This document shows, piece after piece, positions 8,185 through 16,912 of a stretch of 21,848 bases of DNA. Numbering within the stretch: position 1 is the first letter of the stretch; every line of letters starts with the position of its first letter. The notes below the pieces were generated by a model. It was not told the origin of the DNA. It saw only the letters and a list, made by a program, of their open reading frames with translations, and ran no database searches. The position numbers and the translations under genes were made by a program. Origin of the DNA: DATESZ01 sp035283845 (GTDB taxonomy: Bacteria > Desulfobacterota > Syntrophia > Syntrophales > JACQWR01); assembly GCA_035283845.1 (NCBI GenBank), contig DATESZ010000149.1:1-21848 (forward strand), in the 5' to 3' direction.

Positions 8185-8230
8185 AAATCCACAGGACTGT
8201 GGAAAAGCCTGTTGATAGGTATGTTGATAA
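8185..8230 (+). other. Row of four DnaA-box-like 9-mers (candidate origin or DnaA-controlled site)
   Basis: This lies in the 317-base gene-free stretch between ilvE and lolA. AAATCCACA (8185-8193) matches TTATCCACA at 7 of 9. TGTGGAAAA (8198-8206), TGTTGATAG (8210-8218) and TGTTGATAA (8222-8230) match TGTGGATAA at 8, 7 and 8 of 9. The starts are 12-13 bases apart, about one helical turn or slightly more, and the last three share an orientation. AT-rich DNA follows to about 8340. The arrangement resembles an oriC DnaA-binding region next to an unwinding element. No dnaA, dnaN or gidA gene is nearby, so a DnaA-regulated promoter or chance remain possible. Confidence 0.35.
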
Positions 8231-8268
8231 GTATTGTAAGTCTTCAATAGACAGAAATTTCTACCGTA

Positions 8269-8287
8269 TTGCATAATGTATATGCAA
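8269..8287. promoter_or_regulatory. Perfect inverted repeat upstream of lolA (possible operator)
   Basis: TTGCATA (8269-8275), five bases, TATGCAA (8281-8287). It lies 22 bases upstream of an extended -10 element, a position suited to a repressor or activator site. The binding protein is unknown. Confidence 0.35.
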
Positions 8288-8309
8288 AAAATGTATAGCA
8301 ATATCATGA

Positions 8310-8318
8310 TGTTATAAT
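8310..8318 (+). promoter_or_regulatory. Extended -10 promoter for lolA and possibly the glucan genes
   Basis: TGT followed by TATAAT (8313-8318) is a perfect extended -10 element. No good -35 is seen at the usual distance, which is common for extended -10 promoters. The start would be near 8325, leaving a leader of about 47 bases before lolA. Confidence 0.5.
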
Positions 8319-8371
8319 GAACCATCTAATTTCCATGACTTCTTCGCCCTTAAGAGGAAGTTATTAACTGC

Positions 8372-9106
8372 ATGTATAAAGTGTGCCATTTGGACCAGTC
8401 GTTAGCCAAAAAAAAACCGAGAATAAAAATATTTTTTTTGCCTCACCCTTTTTTTATTTTTGCTGCAATAATGGCATGGATGTTGTTTTTTGTCTTACCG
8501 AATAAGATCATGGCCATGCCCCTCAATGAGCTAATCGCTCAAGCTCAGGATAGGTATGAAAAAACCGGCGACGTAAAGGCTGATTTTATCCAGGAAGCAA
8601 CCATCAAATCCATGAATAAAACGGAACGGGAAGAAGGGGTATTTTACTTCAAAAATCCCCGCAGAATGGTATGGGATTACACAAAACCCAAGAAAAAAAA
8701 ATTGGTTATTAATCCTCAAACAGCCTGGCTTTATATCCCTGAAGACAGTATAGTTTACGTGCAGGATGCGGAAAGTATTCTTAAGTCGAAGGTAAGCATC
8801 CGTTTTCTTGCCGGCTTGGGAAAATTGAAGAATGATTTTCATATTGCCTTTGCCGGCCCCGATCATGTTGACCGGGAGGGTAACTTTCTTCTTAAGCTGG
8901 TTCCCAAAGAGCGGGATTTCGGCATGGAAGAGCTTTTTCTCGCTTTAGACAAGGAAAAGCTTCAGATTACCCGGTTGAGTTTTACCGACGGTTATGGCAA
9001 TACAACCCGCCTGTTTTTTCGGAATATCAATGTCAACAATAACTTACCTGAAAAATTTTTCACATTTATCCCTCCCGCGGGAGTGGAGGTATACCATAAC
9101 CGCTGA
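8372..9106 (+). CDS. lolA: LolA-type outer-membrane lipoprotein carrier
   Basis: 244 residues. The N-terminus is long and basic, with a hydrophobic segment (about residues 22-47, IFFLPHPFFIFAAIMAWMLF then LPNKIMA) acting as a signal peptide. The mature part shows the LolA pattern: GDVKADFIQEATIKSMNKTE, EEGVFYFKNPRRMVWDYTKP, KKLVINPQTAWLYIPEDSIVYV and LQITRLSFTDGYGNTTRLFF. LolA carries lipoproteins from the inner-membrane LolCDE complex across the periplasm to the outer membrane. The ATG at 8372 has AGAGGAAG about 11 bases upstream, a little far; an internal ATG at 8471 has no ribosome site and would shorten the signal peptide. It is followed 39 bases later by the debranching enzyme gene and may be co-transcribed with it, although no functional link to glucan metabolism is known. 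Confidence 0.9.
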   Translation: MYKVCHLDQSLAKKKPRIKIFFLPHPFFIFAAIMAWMLFFVLPNKIMAMPLNELIAQAQDRYEKTGDVKADFIQEATIKSMNKTEREEGVFYFKNPRRMVWDYTKPKKKKLVINPQTAWLYIPEDSIVYVQDAESILKSKVSIRFLAGLGKLKNDFHIAFAGPDHVDREGNFLLKLVPKERDFGMEELFLALDKEKLQITRLSFTDGYGNTTRLFFRNINVNNNLPEKFFTFIPPAGVEVYHNR

Positions 9107-9145
9107 TATCCCCGCCGATCGGGAGGATAAAATAGGTTAAGAGAA

Positions 9146-11134
9146 ATGTCGGATATCATCACGGAGAACAGTTCCTGCTTAAATCCGCAGGAAGCCCTGA
9201 GATTGGAATGGCTGGATGTCAACGGCAAGGGAGGATACGCCTCCAGCACCGTTATGAATTGCCATACCCGTAAATACCACGGTCTTTTAGTGGCAAATCT
9301 TAACAAACCCGCCGGCCGGCAGGCAATTCTTTCAAAATTCGAGGACTCCCTGCAACTGGGCAGGGAAGAATATTTTTTCTCCTGCCATCAGTATCCGGGC
9401 CTTTTTTTCGAAGGACCAAGAAATTGTCTGTCCTCCTTCAATTGCGTGCTCGCACCAAAATTTTGCTATCAGATAGAAGGGATTGTTTTGCGAAAAACCA
9501 TTATGCTGTTTTATGGAGAGGACTGTGTGCTGGTAAAGTATGAATTTGAAAACCTTCCTTCCCCGTCCTTGCTTCGTATCAGACCTTTCCTTGCGTACCG
9601 GGGATTCCATATCCTGAAAAAACAAAACTTGCTTTTTGACACAAAAACCTGCGACGTAAAAAATGGATTCAAAATAACTCCATACCCCGATATGCCCTCT
9701 TTATTCATTCAGACCAGCCCCCGTTCGCAGTTTTCCCCTTCCCCGCGCTGGTATTATAATTTTGAGTACCAGGAGGAGCGGCAACGGGGATATGATTGGC
9801 GGGAAGACCTTTTTCTGCCGGGCGTCCTGGAGATCCTCGTAAAAAGCGGGGACCCCGTCTTTGTTTCTGCTTCCCTGAAGATAAATTCCGGTCAACTGCG
9901 CCTTAAATGGAAGGGCGAAGAAAAGAGACGGGCGAAAATCCAGGCGGAAGACAGCGCCATTGTTGAGAAGTTCACTGGCGAGGACAGGGACAATTTAAGA
10001 CAACTGCTGAGAGCAGGGCGACAATTTATCACAAGAACACCCGATGGCCGGCCCATGATTATCGCCGGCTATCACTGGTTTGATGACTGGGGGCGGGACA
10101 CACTGATTTCGCTGCCTGGTCTTGCTTTCTGTTGCGGACGTCTTCAAGAGGGAACAGATATCCTGGAGTCCCTGGGGAAATATGAAAAAAATGGTCTGCT
10201 GCCGAATTTCTTCTCAAACGAAGGCAAGGGCAATGGCTACAATTCTGTGGATGCCTCCCTCTGGTACTTCTGGACTGTGCAGCAGATGCGTAAATATAAC
10301 GGAGATCTCCAAAAGATCAGGACATCCTTCTGGCCTGTCATGAAAAATATTATTAAAAACTTCCTCGCCGGCACTGTGTTCGATATCCATATGTCCGACA
10401 ATGGTTTGCTCCATGCCGGCAACAGGGACACTAACCTGACCTGGATGGATGCTACGGTGGGCGGCAGACCCGTGACCCCCCGCTGGGGGTTTCCCGTGGA
10501 AATAAATGCCCTCTGGTACAACGCGATTTGTTTCGCCGGGGAACTTGCCGGGCTGTTCGGTGAGCTTGATTTGTTTCCCGCCGATTTGCCTGCACGCATC
10601 GGGCGCTCCTTTCAGGATACTTTCTGGATTGAAGAAGGCGCCTACCTGGGCGATGTTTTTTCCCAGGGCGCCCTTGATCATGCCGTAAGACCCAATCAGA
10701 TATTTGCCCTTTCCCTGCCCTTTTCTCCCCTGTCCCCTGCTCAAGCCACGGGCGTCGTAGACAAGGTGAAGACCCATCTACTCACGCCCTGCGGTCTCCG
10801 CACCCTCTCACCGGACGACAGGGCTTATCAGGGACGCTATGAAGGCAACGAGGCAAAAAGGAACGGCGCTTATCATCAGGGCACGGTATGGCCCTGGATG
10901 CTGGCCTCCTTCGGCGAGGCCTGTCTCAAGGTTGCGGAAGACAAGAAGGAAGCTAAAGTTTTTCTCCTTGAGCAATTGCGCTCCTTTCTCCGTCGGCACC
11001 TATGGGTTGCAGGCCTGGGATGCATTTCAGAAATCTTCGACGGCGATCCTCCCCACACGCCCCGCGGCTGCATGTCCCAGGCCTGGAGTACGGGAGAGCT
11101 GATACGCCTGTACAGTATTTTACAGGAAACATGA
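9146..11134 (+). CDS. Glycogen debranching enzyme, amylo-alpha-1,6-glucosidase (GH133)
   Basis: 662 residues, matching the archaeal/bacterial GDE family. The N-terminal GDE_N domain (about 1-270) shows LEWLDVNGKGGYASST and CHTRKYHGLLVANLNKPAGR. The C-terminal (alpha/alpha)6 catalytic domain has AGYHWFDDWGRDTLISLPGL (about 308-328), LLPNFFSNEGKGNGYNSVDA, LTWMDATVGGRPVTPRWGFP (about 430-450), RPNQIFALSLPF and AYHQGTVWPWMLASFGEA. Acidic residues in the WFDDWGRD and GYNSVDASLW segments are those expected in the active site. It removes alpha-1,6 branch stubs from glycogen-like glucans so that phosphorylase can continue. It is cytoplasmic, since no signal peptide is seen. The next gene, a GH57 enzyme, starts 66 bases downstream and the synthase-phosphorylase fusion follows, so the three probably act on the same storage glucan. 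Confidence 0.93.
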   Translation: MSDIITENSSCLNPQEALRLEWLDVNGKGGYASSTVMNCHTRKYHGLLVANLNKPAGRQAILSKFEDSLQLGREEYFFSCHQYPGLFFEGPRNCLSSFNCVLAPKFCYQIEGIVLRKTIMLFYGEDCVLVKYEFENLPSPSLLRIRPFLAYRGFHILKKQNLLFDTKTCDVKNGFKITPYPDMPSLFIQTSPRSQFSPSPRWYYNFEYQEERQRGYDWREDLFLPGVLEILVKSGDPVFVSASLKINSGQLRLKWKGEEKRRAKIQAEDSAIVEKFTGEDRDNLRQLLRAGRQFITRTPDGRPMIIAGYHWFDDWGRDTLISLPGLAFCCGRLQEGTDILESLGKYEKNGLLPNFFSNEGKGNGYNSVDASLWYFWTVQQMRKYNGDLQKIRTSFWPVMKNIIKNFLAGTVFDIHMSDNGLLHAGNRDTNLTWMDATVGGRPVTPRWGFPVEINALWYNAICFAGELAGLFGELDLFPADLPARIGRSFQDTFWIEEGAYLGDVFSQGALDHAVRPNQIFALSLPFSPLSPAQATGVVDKVKTHLLTPCGLRTLSPDDRAYQGRYEGNEAKRNGAYHQGTVWPWMLASFGEACLKVAEDKKEAKVFLLEQLRSFLRRHLWVAGLGCISEIFDGDPPHTPRGCMSQAWSTGELIRLYSILQET

Positions 11135-11200
11135 CGGCGCCGTATAAAGATGGGTCGTTTTGTGACCTTTTACATAAGTCATCATAAAAGAGGATGAAAA

Positions 11201-12442
11201 ATGCCCAGTATCTGCATCTACTTCCAGGTTCATCAGCCCTACCGCCTGCGGCGCTATTCTTTTTTCGATATCGGTTCGGTTCACATCTACGATGATGAAG
11301 AAAGCAATTGCCGGGTACTGAATAAAGTCGTAGATAAGTGCTATCTTCCCACCAATGCGCTCTTGCTTTCTCTTATCAAAGAATATGGGGGTTATTTCCA
11401 GATTGCCTTTTCCCTGACCGGGGTCGTGCTGGAACAGATGGAAAAATACCGGCCCGATGTCCTGGACAGCTTCCGGAAGCTTGCCGACACGGGATGCGTC
11501 GAATTTCTAAGCGAAACCTATTATCACTCCCTCGCCTTTCTTTTTTCACCGCGGGAATTCAGGGAGCAGGTCCGTCTGCACGGGAAAAAAATCAGGGAAC
11601 TTTTCGGTCGGCGGCCGGCGACTTTCCGTAACACCGAACTTATCTACAGTAATGAACTGGCCAAGGTCATCGAAGGCATGGGTTATAGTGCCGTCCTGGC
11701 CGAAGGCGCCGATAAGATTCTTGGCTGGCGCAGTCCCAACTTCGTTTACCGGCCGGAAGGCTGCGAAACAATAAAGCTGCTCTTGAAAAACTACCGTCTT
11801 TCTGATGATATCGCCTTTCGTTTTTCTGATACTCAGTGGTCCGAATATCCACTTATGGCGGACAAATTTGCCCACTGGCTGCATAAAATTAATGCCAGCG
11901 GCGAGGTTATCAATCTTTTTATGGATTACGAGACTTTCGGGGAACATCAGTGGCAGGAAACGGGTATTTTTGAGTTCCTTAAGGTGTTGCCGCGGGAGAT
12001 TGCCAGGCATCCTGATTTCAATTTCCGGACCCCTACCGAGGTGGCGAGGGAATACGAAGCCCGGGCGTCTCTCGATGTTCCGGAGCCCATTTCCTGGGCG
12101 GACACGGAAAGAGATTTGACGGCCTGGATGGGAAATGCGATGCAGCGGGACGCTCTGCGCGCTCTTTACGCTCTGGAGAGGGTTGTGCGCAGGCGAAAGG
12201 ACAAGGAACTTCTTCATACATGGCGGATACTTCAGACTTCCGATCATTTCTACTACATGTGCACCAAGTGGTTCGCCGACGGAGATGTACATAAGTATTT
12301 CAATCCCTTCGAATCACCCTACGACGCCTGCATGAACTATATGAATATCCTGGAAGATTTTTCCCGCCGGGTGAATGACGGCGCCAGCCATAAGTCCCGC
12401 TGTCAGGAAAAACGGAAATGCCGAGAAAATTTGGAAAGATAA
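11201..12442 (+). CDS. GH57 family alpha-amylase-type glycosidase
   Basis: 413 residues; ATG 11201 follows GAGGATG. GH57 conserved regions are clear: region 1 HQPYR (11-15), a segment around EFLSETYYHSL, region 3 with the predicted nucleophile E146 (TFRNTELIYSN) and region 4 with the predicted acid/base D242 (LFMDYETFGEHQW). There is no signal peptide, so it acts in the cytoplasm. GH57 includes alpha-amylases, 4-alpha-glucanotransferases and branching enzymes. The short length and the DYETFGEHQW form fit the amylase-like group often found beside GT3 synthases and GH133 debranching enzymes; the exact activity cannot be told. It lies between the debranching enzyme and the synthase-phosphorylase fusion, with the latter 37 bases downstream. 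No separate branching enzyme (GH13 GlgB) is present, so a role in building branches is possible but unsupported. Confidence 0.9.
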   Translation: MPSICIYFQVHQPYRLRRYSFFDIGSVHIYDDEESNCRVLNKVVDKCYLPTNALLLSLIKEYGGYFQIAFSLTGVVLEQMEKYRPDVLDSFRKLADTGCVEFLSETYYHSLAFLFSPREFREQVRLHGKKIRELFGRRPATFRNTELIYSNELAKVIEGMGYSAVLAEGADKILGWRSPNFVYRPEGCETIKLLLKNYRLSDDIAFRFSDTQWSEYPLMADKFAHWLHKINASGEVINLFMDYETFGEHQWQETGIFEFLKVLPREIARHPDFNFRTPTEVAREYEARASLDVPEPISWADTERDLTAWMGNAMQRDALRALYALERVVRRRKDKELLHTWRILQTSDHFYYMCTKWFADGDVHKYFNPFESPYDACMNYMNILEDFSRRVNDGASHKSRCQEKRKCRENLER

Positions 12443-12479
12443 TACAACCTGTTCAGACTTGAAAAAGGAGATCAATACC

Positions 12480-15400
12480 ATGAAAGTAAAAAAGACCGGG
12501 TATCTATTCGAGGTAAGCTGGGAAGTGTGCAACAAGGTGGGCGGCATATATACCGTCATTACGAGCAAGGCAAGGGAAGCCGTCCGCGCTTACGGTGAAA
12601 ATTACTACCTCCTGGGACCAGACCTCAAAAGCAATCTGGAATTTGATGAAACGGACGAGGACTGCTGGACAGAAATGAGGGAAGGCACGGCAATCCGGGA
12701 CATACCTTGCCGTTTCGGGAGGTGGCGCATACCCGGAAACCCCAAGGTGATCCTCGTCGGTTTCAGTAAAAAGTACGACAAGGATCAATTGCTATTCCGC
12801 CTTTGGGAAAGTTACGGAGTCGATTCCATTGCCGGCGGATGGGATTATATAGAGCCCGTGATGTTCAGTTATGCCTGCGGTGAAGTTATAGAAACCATTT
12901 ACAACCTCTATGTAAGCCCTCAGGAGGAAACGGCTATTGCGCACTTTCACGAATGGATGAGCGGGGCCGGCATCCTTGGGTTGGAACAGATGGCGCCCGA
13001 AATAGGCACCGTACTTACAGCCCACGCCACGATACTGGGCAGGTCGTTGGCCGGTTCCGGGGTGGATATTTATATGGACATGGAAAATATCTCACCCCAG
13101 AGGGAAGCAAATAACCACGGTGTCACGGCCAAGTATTCCATGGAGGCGGCGGCTGCGCGGGAGGCTGACTGCTTTACCACGGTAAGCGATATAACGGCTG
13201 CCGAGGCCAAAAATTTTCTCGGCAGGAAACCCGATGTCATCACCCCTAACGGCCTTGACATTGAGCATATTCCCGATCTTTTAGTGGACAGAACGCCGGC
13301 GTTAAAATCGCGGGAAAGACTCCTTGATGCCGCTTCCCGATTCCTGAGGAAGGAATTTTCGCAAGACACAAAGATTATGGTTATATCGGGGCGCTACGAA
13401 TTCCATAACAAGGGCATTGATATTTTTCTCAATGCCCTTGGCCGTCTCGAAAAAAACATTAAAGGAAGCGAAAGCATCCTTGTCTATCTTTTCGTTCTGG
13501 GAGGTCATACGGATCTCATTCCTTCTCTCCAGTGCGATCAGCCTTCCATCTATTGCAATATCACAAGAAGCGAAACCGGCGCTCCTCCCATTGCCACCCA
13601 CAGGCTTAATTACGAGGCTTCCGACCCGATTCTGCAAACTTGCAGCAGGATTGGGCTAAAAAATACGCCGGAGAACAGGATTAAAGTCATATTCATCCCC
13701 GCCTACCTGAACGGTCATGACGGGTTGATTAATATGACCTATTACGAGGCACTGTCCGGATGCGACCTGGGGGTTTTCCCGTCCTATTACGAACCATGGG
13801 GCTACACGCCACTGGAAAGCGCCGCTTACTGCGTCCCTACGATAACCACCGATCAGGCCGGTTTCGGTCTTTGGGTCGAGCAAAATACAAAGGGGGGCAG
13901 CGGCGTCATAATACTGCCAAGGAAGCAGAAACCCGTAACCGTTATCGAAGACAACCTATATAAAACCCTCGAAAATTTCTTGAGTTGGACGGACGAAGAG
14001 ATGCTCGAAAGAAGGAAGATGGCGCGTTACATTGCCGAGCAGGCAAACTGGCAGGATTTCTTTGGTGCTTACCGGCAGTCCTATGACCTGGCGCTGGCGG
14101 CTGCCAAGGAAAGGCGGGCAAAGCAGGCCGTAAGCGAGGAAAAGAAACGTGTCTTTGCCGGCGCCGTATCTACCCAGCCGCACTTCCGCAGCTTTACGGC
14201 CGTGGTGAACCTTCCGGAAAATCTCGCGCGGCTGAGAGAGCTGGCCTATAATTTATGGTGGGCATGGAACCCCCAAACCATTCCCCTTTTCGCCACGTTA
14301 GATCCAAATCTGTGGGAAGAAACGGGCAAAAATCCCGTAAAAATGATGGAGTCGGCTTCTCCCAAAAGACTCATGGAAGCCTCGGAAAACCCCAACTATC
14401 TTACCCTATACAACCAAGTGCTGAAGCAGTTCGACGAATATATGGAGGAAATAAGAGAGTCCGCCTGCCGCCTGTCAAGCCTGGAGATCAAATGTTCATC
14501 GCCCGTCGCCTATTTTTCGACGGAATATGGCCTGCATGAAACGCTGCCCATTTATTCGGGCGGATTGGGCACCCTTTCGGGCGATCATCTGAAAACGGCG
14601 AGCGATCTTAATATCCCCTTGGTCGGGGTCGGCATCCTCTACAAGAACGGTTTTTTTAAGCAGGTTATCGATGTAAGCGGCGCCCAGCTTGCGGAATATC
14701 CGGAAAATGATTTTGCTATCATGCCCGTGTCACTTGTTCAGGACGACAGGGGGAATCCCGTGCAGATTTCACTGGAATTGCCGGGGCGCACGCTTTTTGC
14801 CGGCATCTGGGAGGTCAAGGTGGGACGGGTTTCTCTTTATCTTTTGAATACCGACGTGCCGGGCAACACGCCGCAGGACAGGCGGATAACAGATCGCCTT
14901 TACAGCTCCGATCAGAGGACCAGGCTTGAGCAGGAACTCCTTCTCGGCATAGGGGGCGTGAGATTACTGGCCAAACTGGGCATCGAACCACGCCTGTATC
15001 ACATCAACGAAGGCCATTCGGCATTCCTTATCTTCGAGAGGATTTCCGTGCTGATGAGGGATGAAGGACTCAGCTTTGACGAAGCAAGTGAAGTCGTCCG
15101 CAACAGCACCATCTTTACCACCCACACCCCCGTAGAAGCAGGCAACGAACGATTTTCTACGGAATTGATGGAATATTACTTCTCCGCATTCATTAAAAGG
15201 AGCGGCCTGGCCTGGTCACAATTCTGGGAACTGGGGCGCAGGGAAAGCGGTGAAGACAAGCCCTTTTTCCTGACTGTTCTGGCCCTTAAAATGACCTACC
15301 GAAGCAACGCCGTAAGCCGTCTGCACGGCCGCATATCGCGGCGCATGTGGCGCGACGTCTGGAAGGGATTTCATGAAACTGACGTTCCGATAGACTATAT

Positions 15401-16748
15401 CACCAACGGCGTCCACACCATGTCCTACATTGCCCCCCGGATGAAGGATATCCTCGATGTTTATCTGGGCATGGACTGGTGGAAAAACATCTCCGACAGG
15501 GAACGCTGGGCGCGTGTTCAGGAAATACCGGATGTGGTTTTATGGCGTACCCGTTACGAAATTAAGCAAAAAACCGTCGATTTCATGATAGAAAATATTT
15601 CCCGGCACTGGACGAAATACGGCTATTCGAAAATGTGGAGGGAAGAACTGCTATCGAAGATAAATCCCTCGGCGCTGATCATCGGCTTTGCCCGGCGGTT
15701 TGCCCCTTACAAACGCGCCGACTTGCTTCTATCCGATCTGGACCGCTTGGACCGCATACTGAACGATAAAAACCGTCCCGTACATGTCATTATGGCGGGC
15801 AAGGCGCACCCCAGTGACGAGATGGGGAAAAGTCTGCTTAAAAAGGTCATAGATGTGTGCAAGGATGATAGATTCAGGGGCAGGCTGTTCTTTATCGAAG
15901 ACTACAATATCCGCGTGGCCCGGCATTTAGTTCAGGGAGTTGACGTATGGTTGAATACGCCGAGAAGGCCATACGAGGCAAGCGGCACGAGCGGTGAAAA
16001 AGTGGTGGCAAACGGCGTCTTAAATCTCAGCGTCTCCGACGGGTGGTGGTGTGAAGGCTACGACGGGACAAACGGCTGGAACATAGGCCCCGTGGTGAAG
16101 GAACGTTCCGAGGACAGACCCGGCGCCGATGAAGAGGACGCCCATTCGCTCTATTCCCTTCTGGAAAACACGTTAATCCCCCTTTTCTATGACCGTTCCG
16201 CCTCCGGGATACCGGAAAAGTGGGTTGCCATGATTAAAAGATCAATGCAGACCTTAGCGCCCCAGTTCAACACGGATAGGATGCTTTCCGAGTATTATGA
16301 CCAGATGTACGTACCGGTAGCCAAGAGAGAGTATTTACTGACGGCCGATTCGTACAAGCTTGCCAAAACGCTTGCGGACTGGAAAAGGAAATTGCCTATG
16401 CGTTTTTCCTCTCTTAGACTGATCGATGTGATAGTGGAAGGCATCCATGGTGAGACCATCAATCTGGACCAGCCGGTGGTCGTAAACACCAGGATAGATC
16501 CGGGCACGTTGGGGCCTGAAGAAATACTCGTGGAGCTGATGATAGGCAGGGCGGTGGCGGGAGAGTTTATCGAGGCGCCGGAATGCGTGCCCCTTAAAAT
16601 ATCTGAAAAGGGGAAGGACGGAATCCTTACCTTTTCCACGCAATATGAGTTGAAGCAAAACGGTTTATATTCTTATGGCATACGAGTAATACCGTACCAC
16701 AAAAATCTTGCCTTCAAGCATGAAACAGGCCTTGTCCTTTGGGGATGA
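12480..16748 (+). CDS. Fused GT3 glycogen synthase - GT35 alpha-glucan phosphorylase
   Basis: 1422 residues from ATG 12480, which follows AAGGAG by 9 bases. An upstream in-frame ATG (12375) lies inside the GH57 gene and is rejected. Residues 1-540 are a eukaryote-type GT3 glycogen synthase: YLFEVSWEVCNKVGGIYTV with KVGG at 19-22, LTAHATILGRSLAGSG, SGRYEFHNKG (303-312) and YEPWGYTPLESAAY with the E438/E446 pair. A charged linker (about 540-570) leads to a DUF3417 domain (RELAYNLWWAWNPQ) and a GT35 phosphorylase (about 673-1420): YFSTEYGLHETLPIYSGGLG, HINEGHSAFLIFERI, HTPVEAGNERF, FARRFAPYKRADLL and EASGTSGEK with the expected PLP lysine at K1174. GT3 enzymes extend alpha-1,4-glucan from UDP-glucose; GT35 enzymes cleave it with phosphate to glucose-1-phosphate. 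One polypeptide therefore holds opposing reactions. The reading frame is unbroken through the junction. The arginine-rich glucose-6-phosphate helix of animal synthases is not evident. This is the last gene of the glucan block. Confidence 0.93.
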   Translation: MKVKKTGYLFEVSWEVCNKVGGIYTVITSKAREAVRAYGENYYLLGPDLKSNLEFDETDEDCWTEMREGTAIRDIPCRFGRWRIPGNPKVILVGFSKKYDKDQLLFRLWESYGVDSIAGGWDYIEPVMFSYACGEVIETIYNLYVSPQEETAIAHFHEWMSGAGILGLEQMAPEIGTVLTAHATILGRSLAGSGVDIYMDMENISPQREANNHGVTAKYSMEAAAAREADCFTTVSDITAAEAKNFLGRKPDVITPNGLDIEHIPDLLVDRTPALKSRERLLDAASRFLRKEFSQDTKIMVISGRYEFHNKGIDIFLNALGRLEKNIKGSESILVYLFVLGGHTDLIPSLQCDQPSIYCNITRSETGAPPIATHRLNYEASDPILQTCSRIGLKNTPENRIKVIFIPAYLNGHDGLINMTYYEALSGCDLGVFPSYYEPWGYTPLESAAYCVPTITTDQAGFGLWVEQNTKGGSGVIILPRKQKPVTVIEDNLYKTLENFLSWTDEEMLERRKMARYIAEQANWQDFFGAYRQSYDLALAAAKERRAKQAVSEEKKRVFAGAVSTQPHFRSFTAVVNLPENLARLRELAYNLWWAWNPQTIPLFATLDPNLWEETGKNPVKMMESASPKRLMEASENPNYLTLYNQVLKQFDEYMEEIRESACRLSSLEIKCSSPVAYFSTEYGLHETLPIYSGGLGTLSGDHLKTASDLNIPLVGVGILYKNGFFKQVIDVSGAQLAEYPENDFAIMPVSLVQDDRGNPVQISLELPGRTLFAGIWEVKVGRVSLYLLNTDVPGNTPQDRRITDRLYSSDQRTRLEQELLLGIGGVRLLAKLGIEPRLYHINEGHSAFLIFERISVLMRDEGLSFDEASEVVRNSTIFTTHTPVEAGNERFSTELMEYYFSAFIKRSGLAWSQFWELGRRESGEDKPFFLTVLALKMTYRSNAVSRLHGRISRRMWRDVWKGFHETDVPIDYITNGVHTMSYIAPRMKDILDVYLGMDWWKNISDRERWARVQEIPDVVLWRTRYEIKQKTVDFMIENISRHWTKYGYSKMWREELLSKINPSALIIGFARRFAPYKRADLLLSDLDRLDRILNDKNRPVHVIMAGKAHPSDEMGKSLLKKVIDVCKDDRFRGRLFFIEDYNIRVARHLVQGVDVWLNTPRRPYEASGTSGEKVVANGVLNLSVSDGWWCEGYDGTNGWNIGPVVKERSEDRPGADEEDAHSLYSLLENTLIPLFYDRSASGIPEKWVAMIKRSMQTLAPQFNTDRMLSEYYDQMYVPVAKREYLLTADSYKLAKTLADWKRKLPMRFSSLRLIDVIVEGIHGETINLDQPVVVNTRIDPGTLGPEEILVELMIGRAVAGEFIEAPECVPLKISEKGKDGILTFSTQYELKQNGLYSYGIRVIPYHKNLAFKHETGLVLWG

Positions 16749-16841
16749 AACTCTCATGACGGTACTCGTCACAAATGAGAATGAAAATTACCCCTCCCCC
16801 TTCCCCCTCCCTCAAGGGGAGGGGGTGAGGGGGAGGGTGAA
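16746..16841 (+). repeat. REP-like palindromic element, copy 3 (between convergent genes)
   Basis: A diverged copy that starts at the stop of the fusion gene. It shares CATGAC and ATGAAAAT-ACCCC blocks with copy 2, then forms a long double palindrome of C-rich and G-rich arms: inner CCCCCTCCC/GGGAGGGGG around TCAA, outer CCCTCCCCC/GGGGGAGGG. It lies between the convergent fusion gene and glmM, where it could act as a bidirectional transcription barrier. The rest of the gap to 16912 shows no feature. Confidence 0.75.
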
Positions 16842-16912
16842 AGGTATTTTCGAGTGAAAGGGGGAAAAAGCAGGCCGGATGAGTCGGGGGGCTCACAATC
16901 TCAGGCCATACA

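Noticed and set aside
12375..12479. Upstream in-frame ATG that would extend the synthase-phosphorylase fusion by 35 residues
   Set aside because: It lies inside the GH57 gene, lacks a ribosome site, and the extension is not like GT3 proteins. ATG 12480 has AAGGAG at good spacing and starts the conserved sequence.
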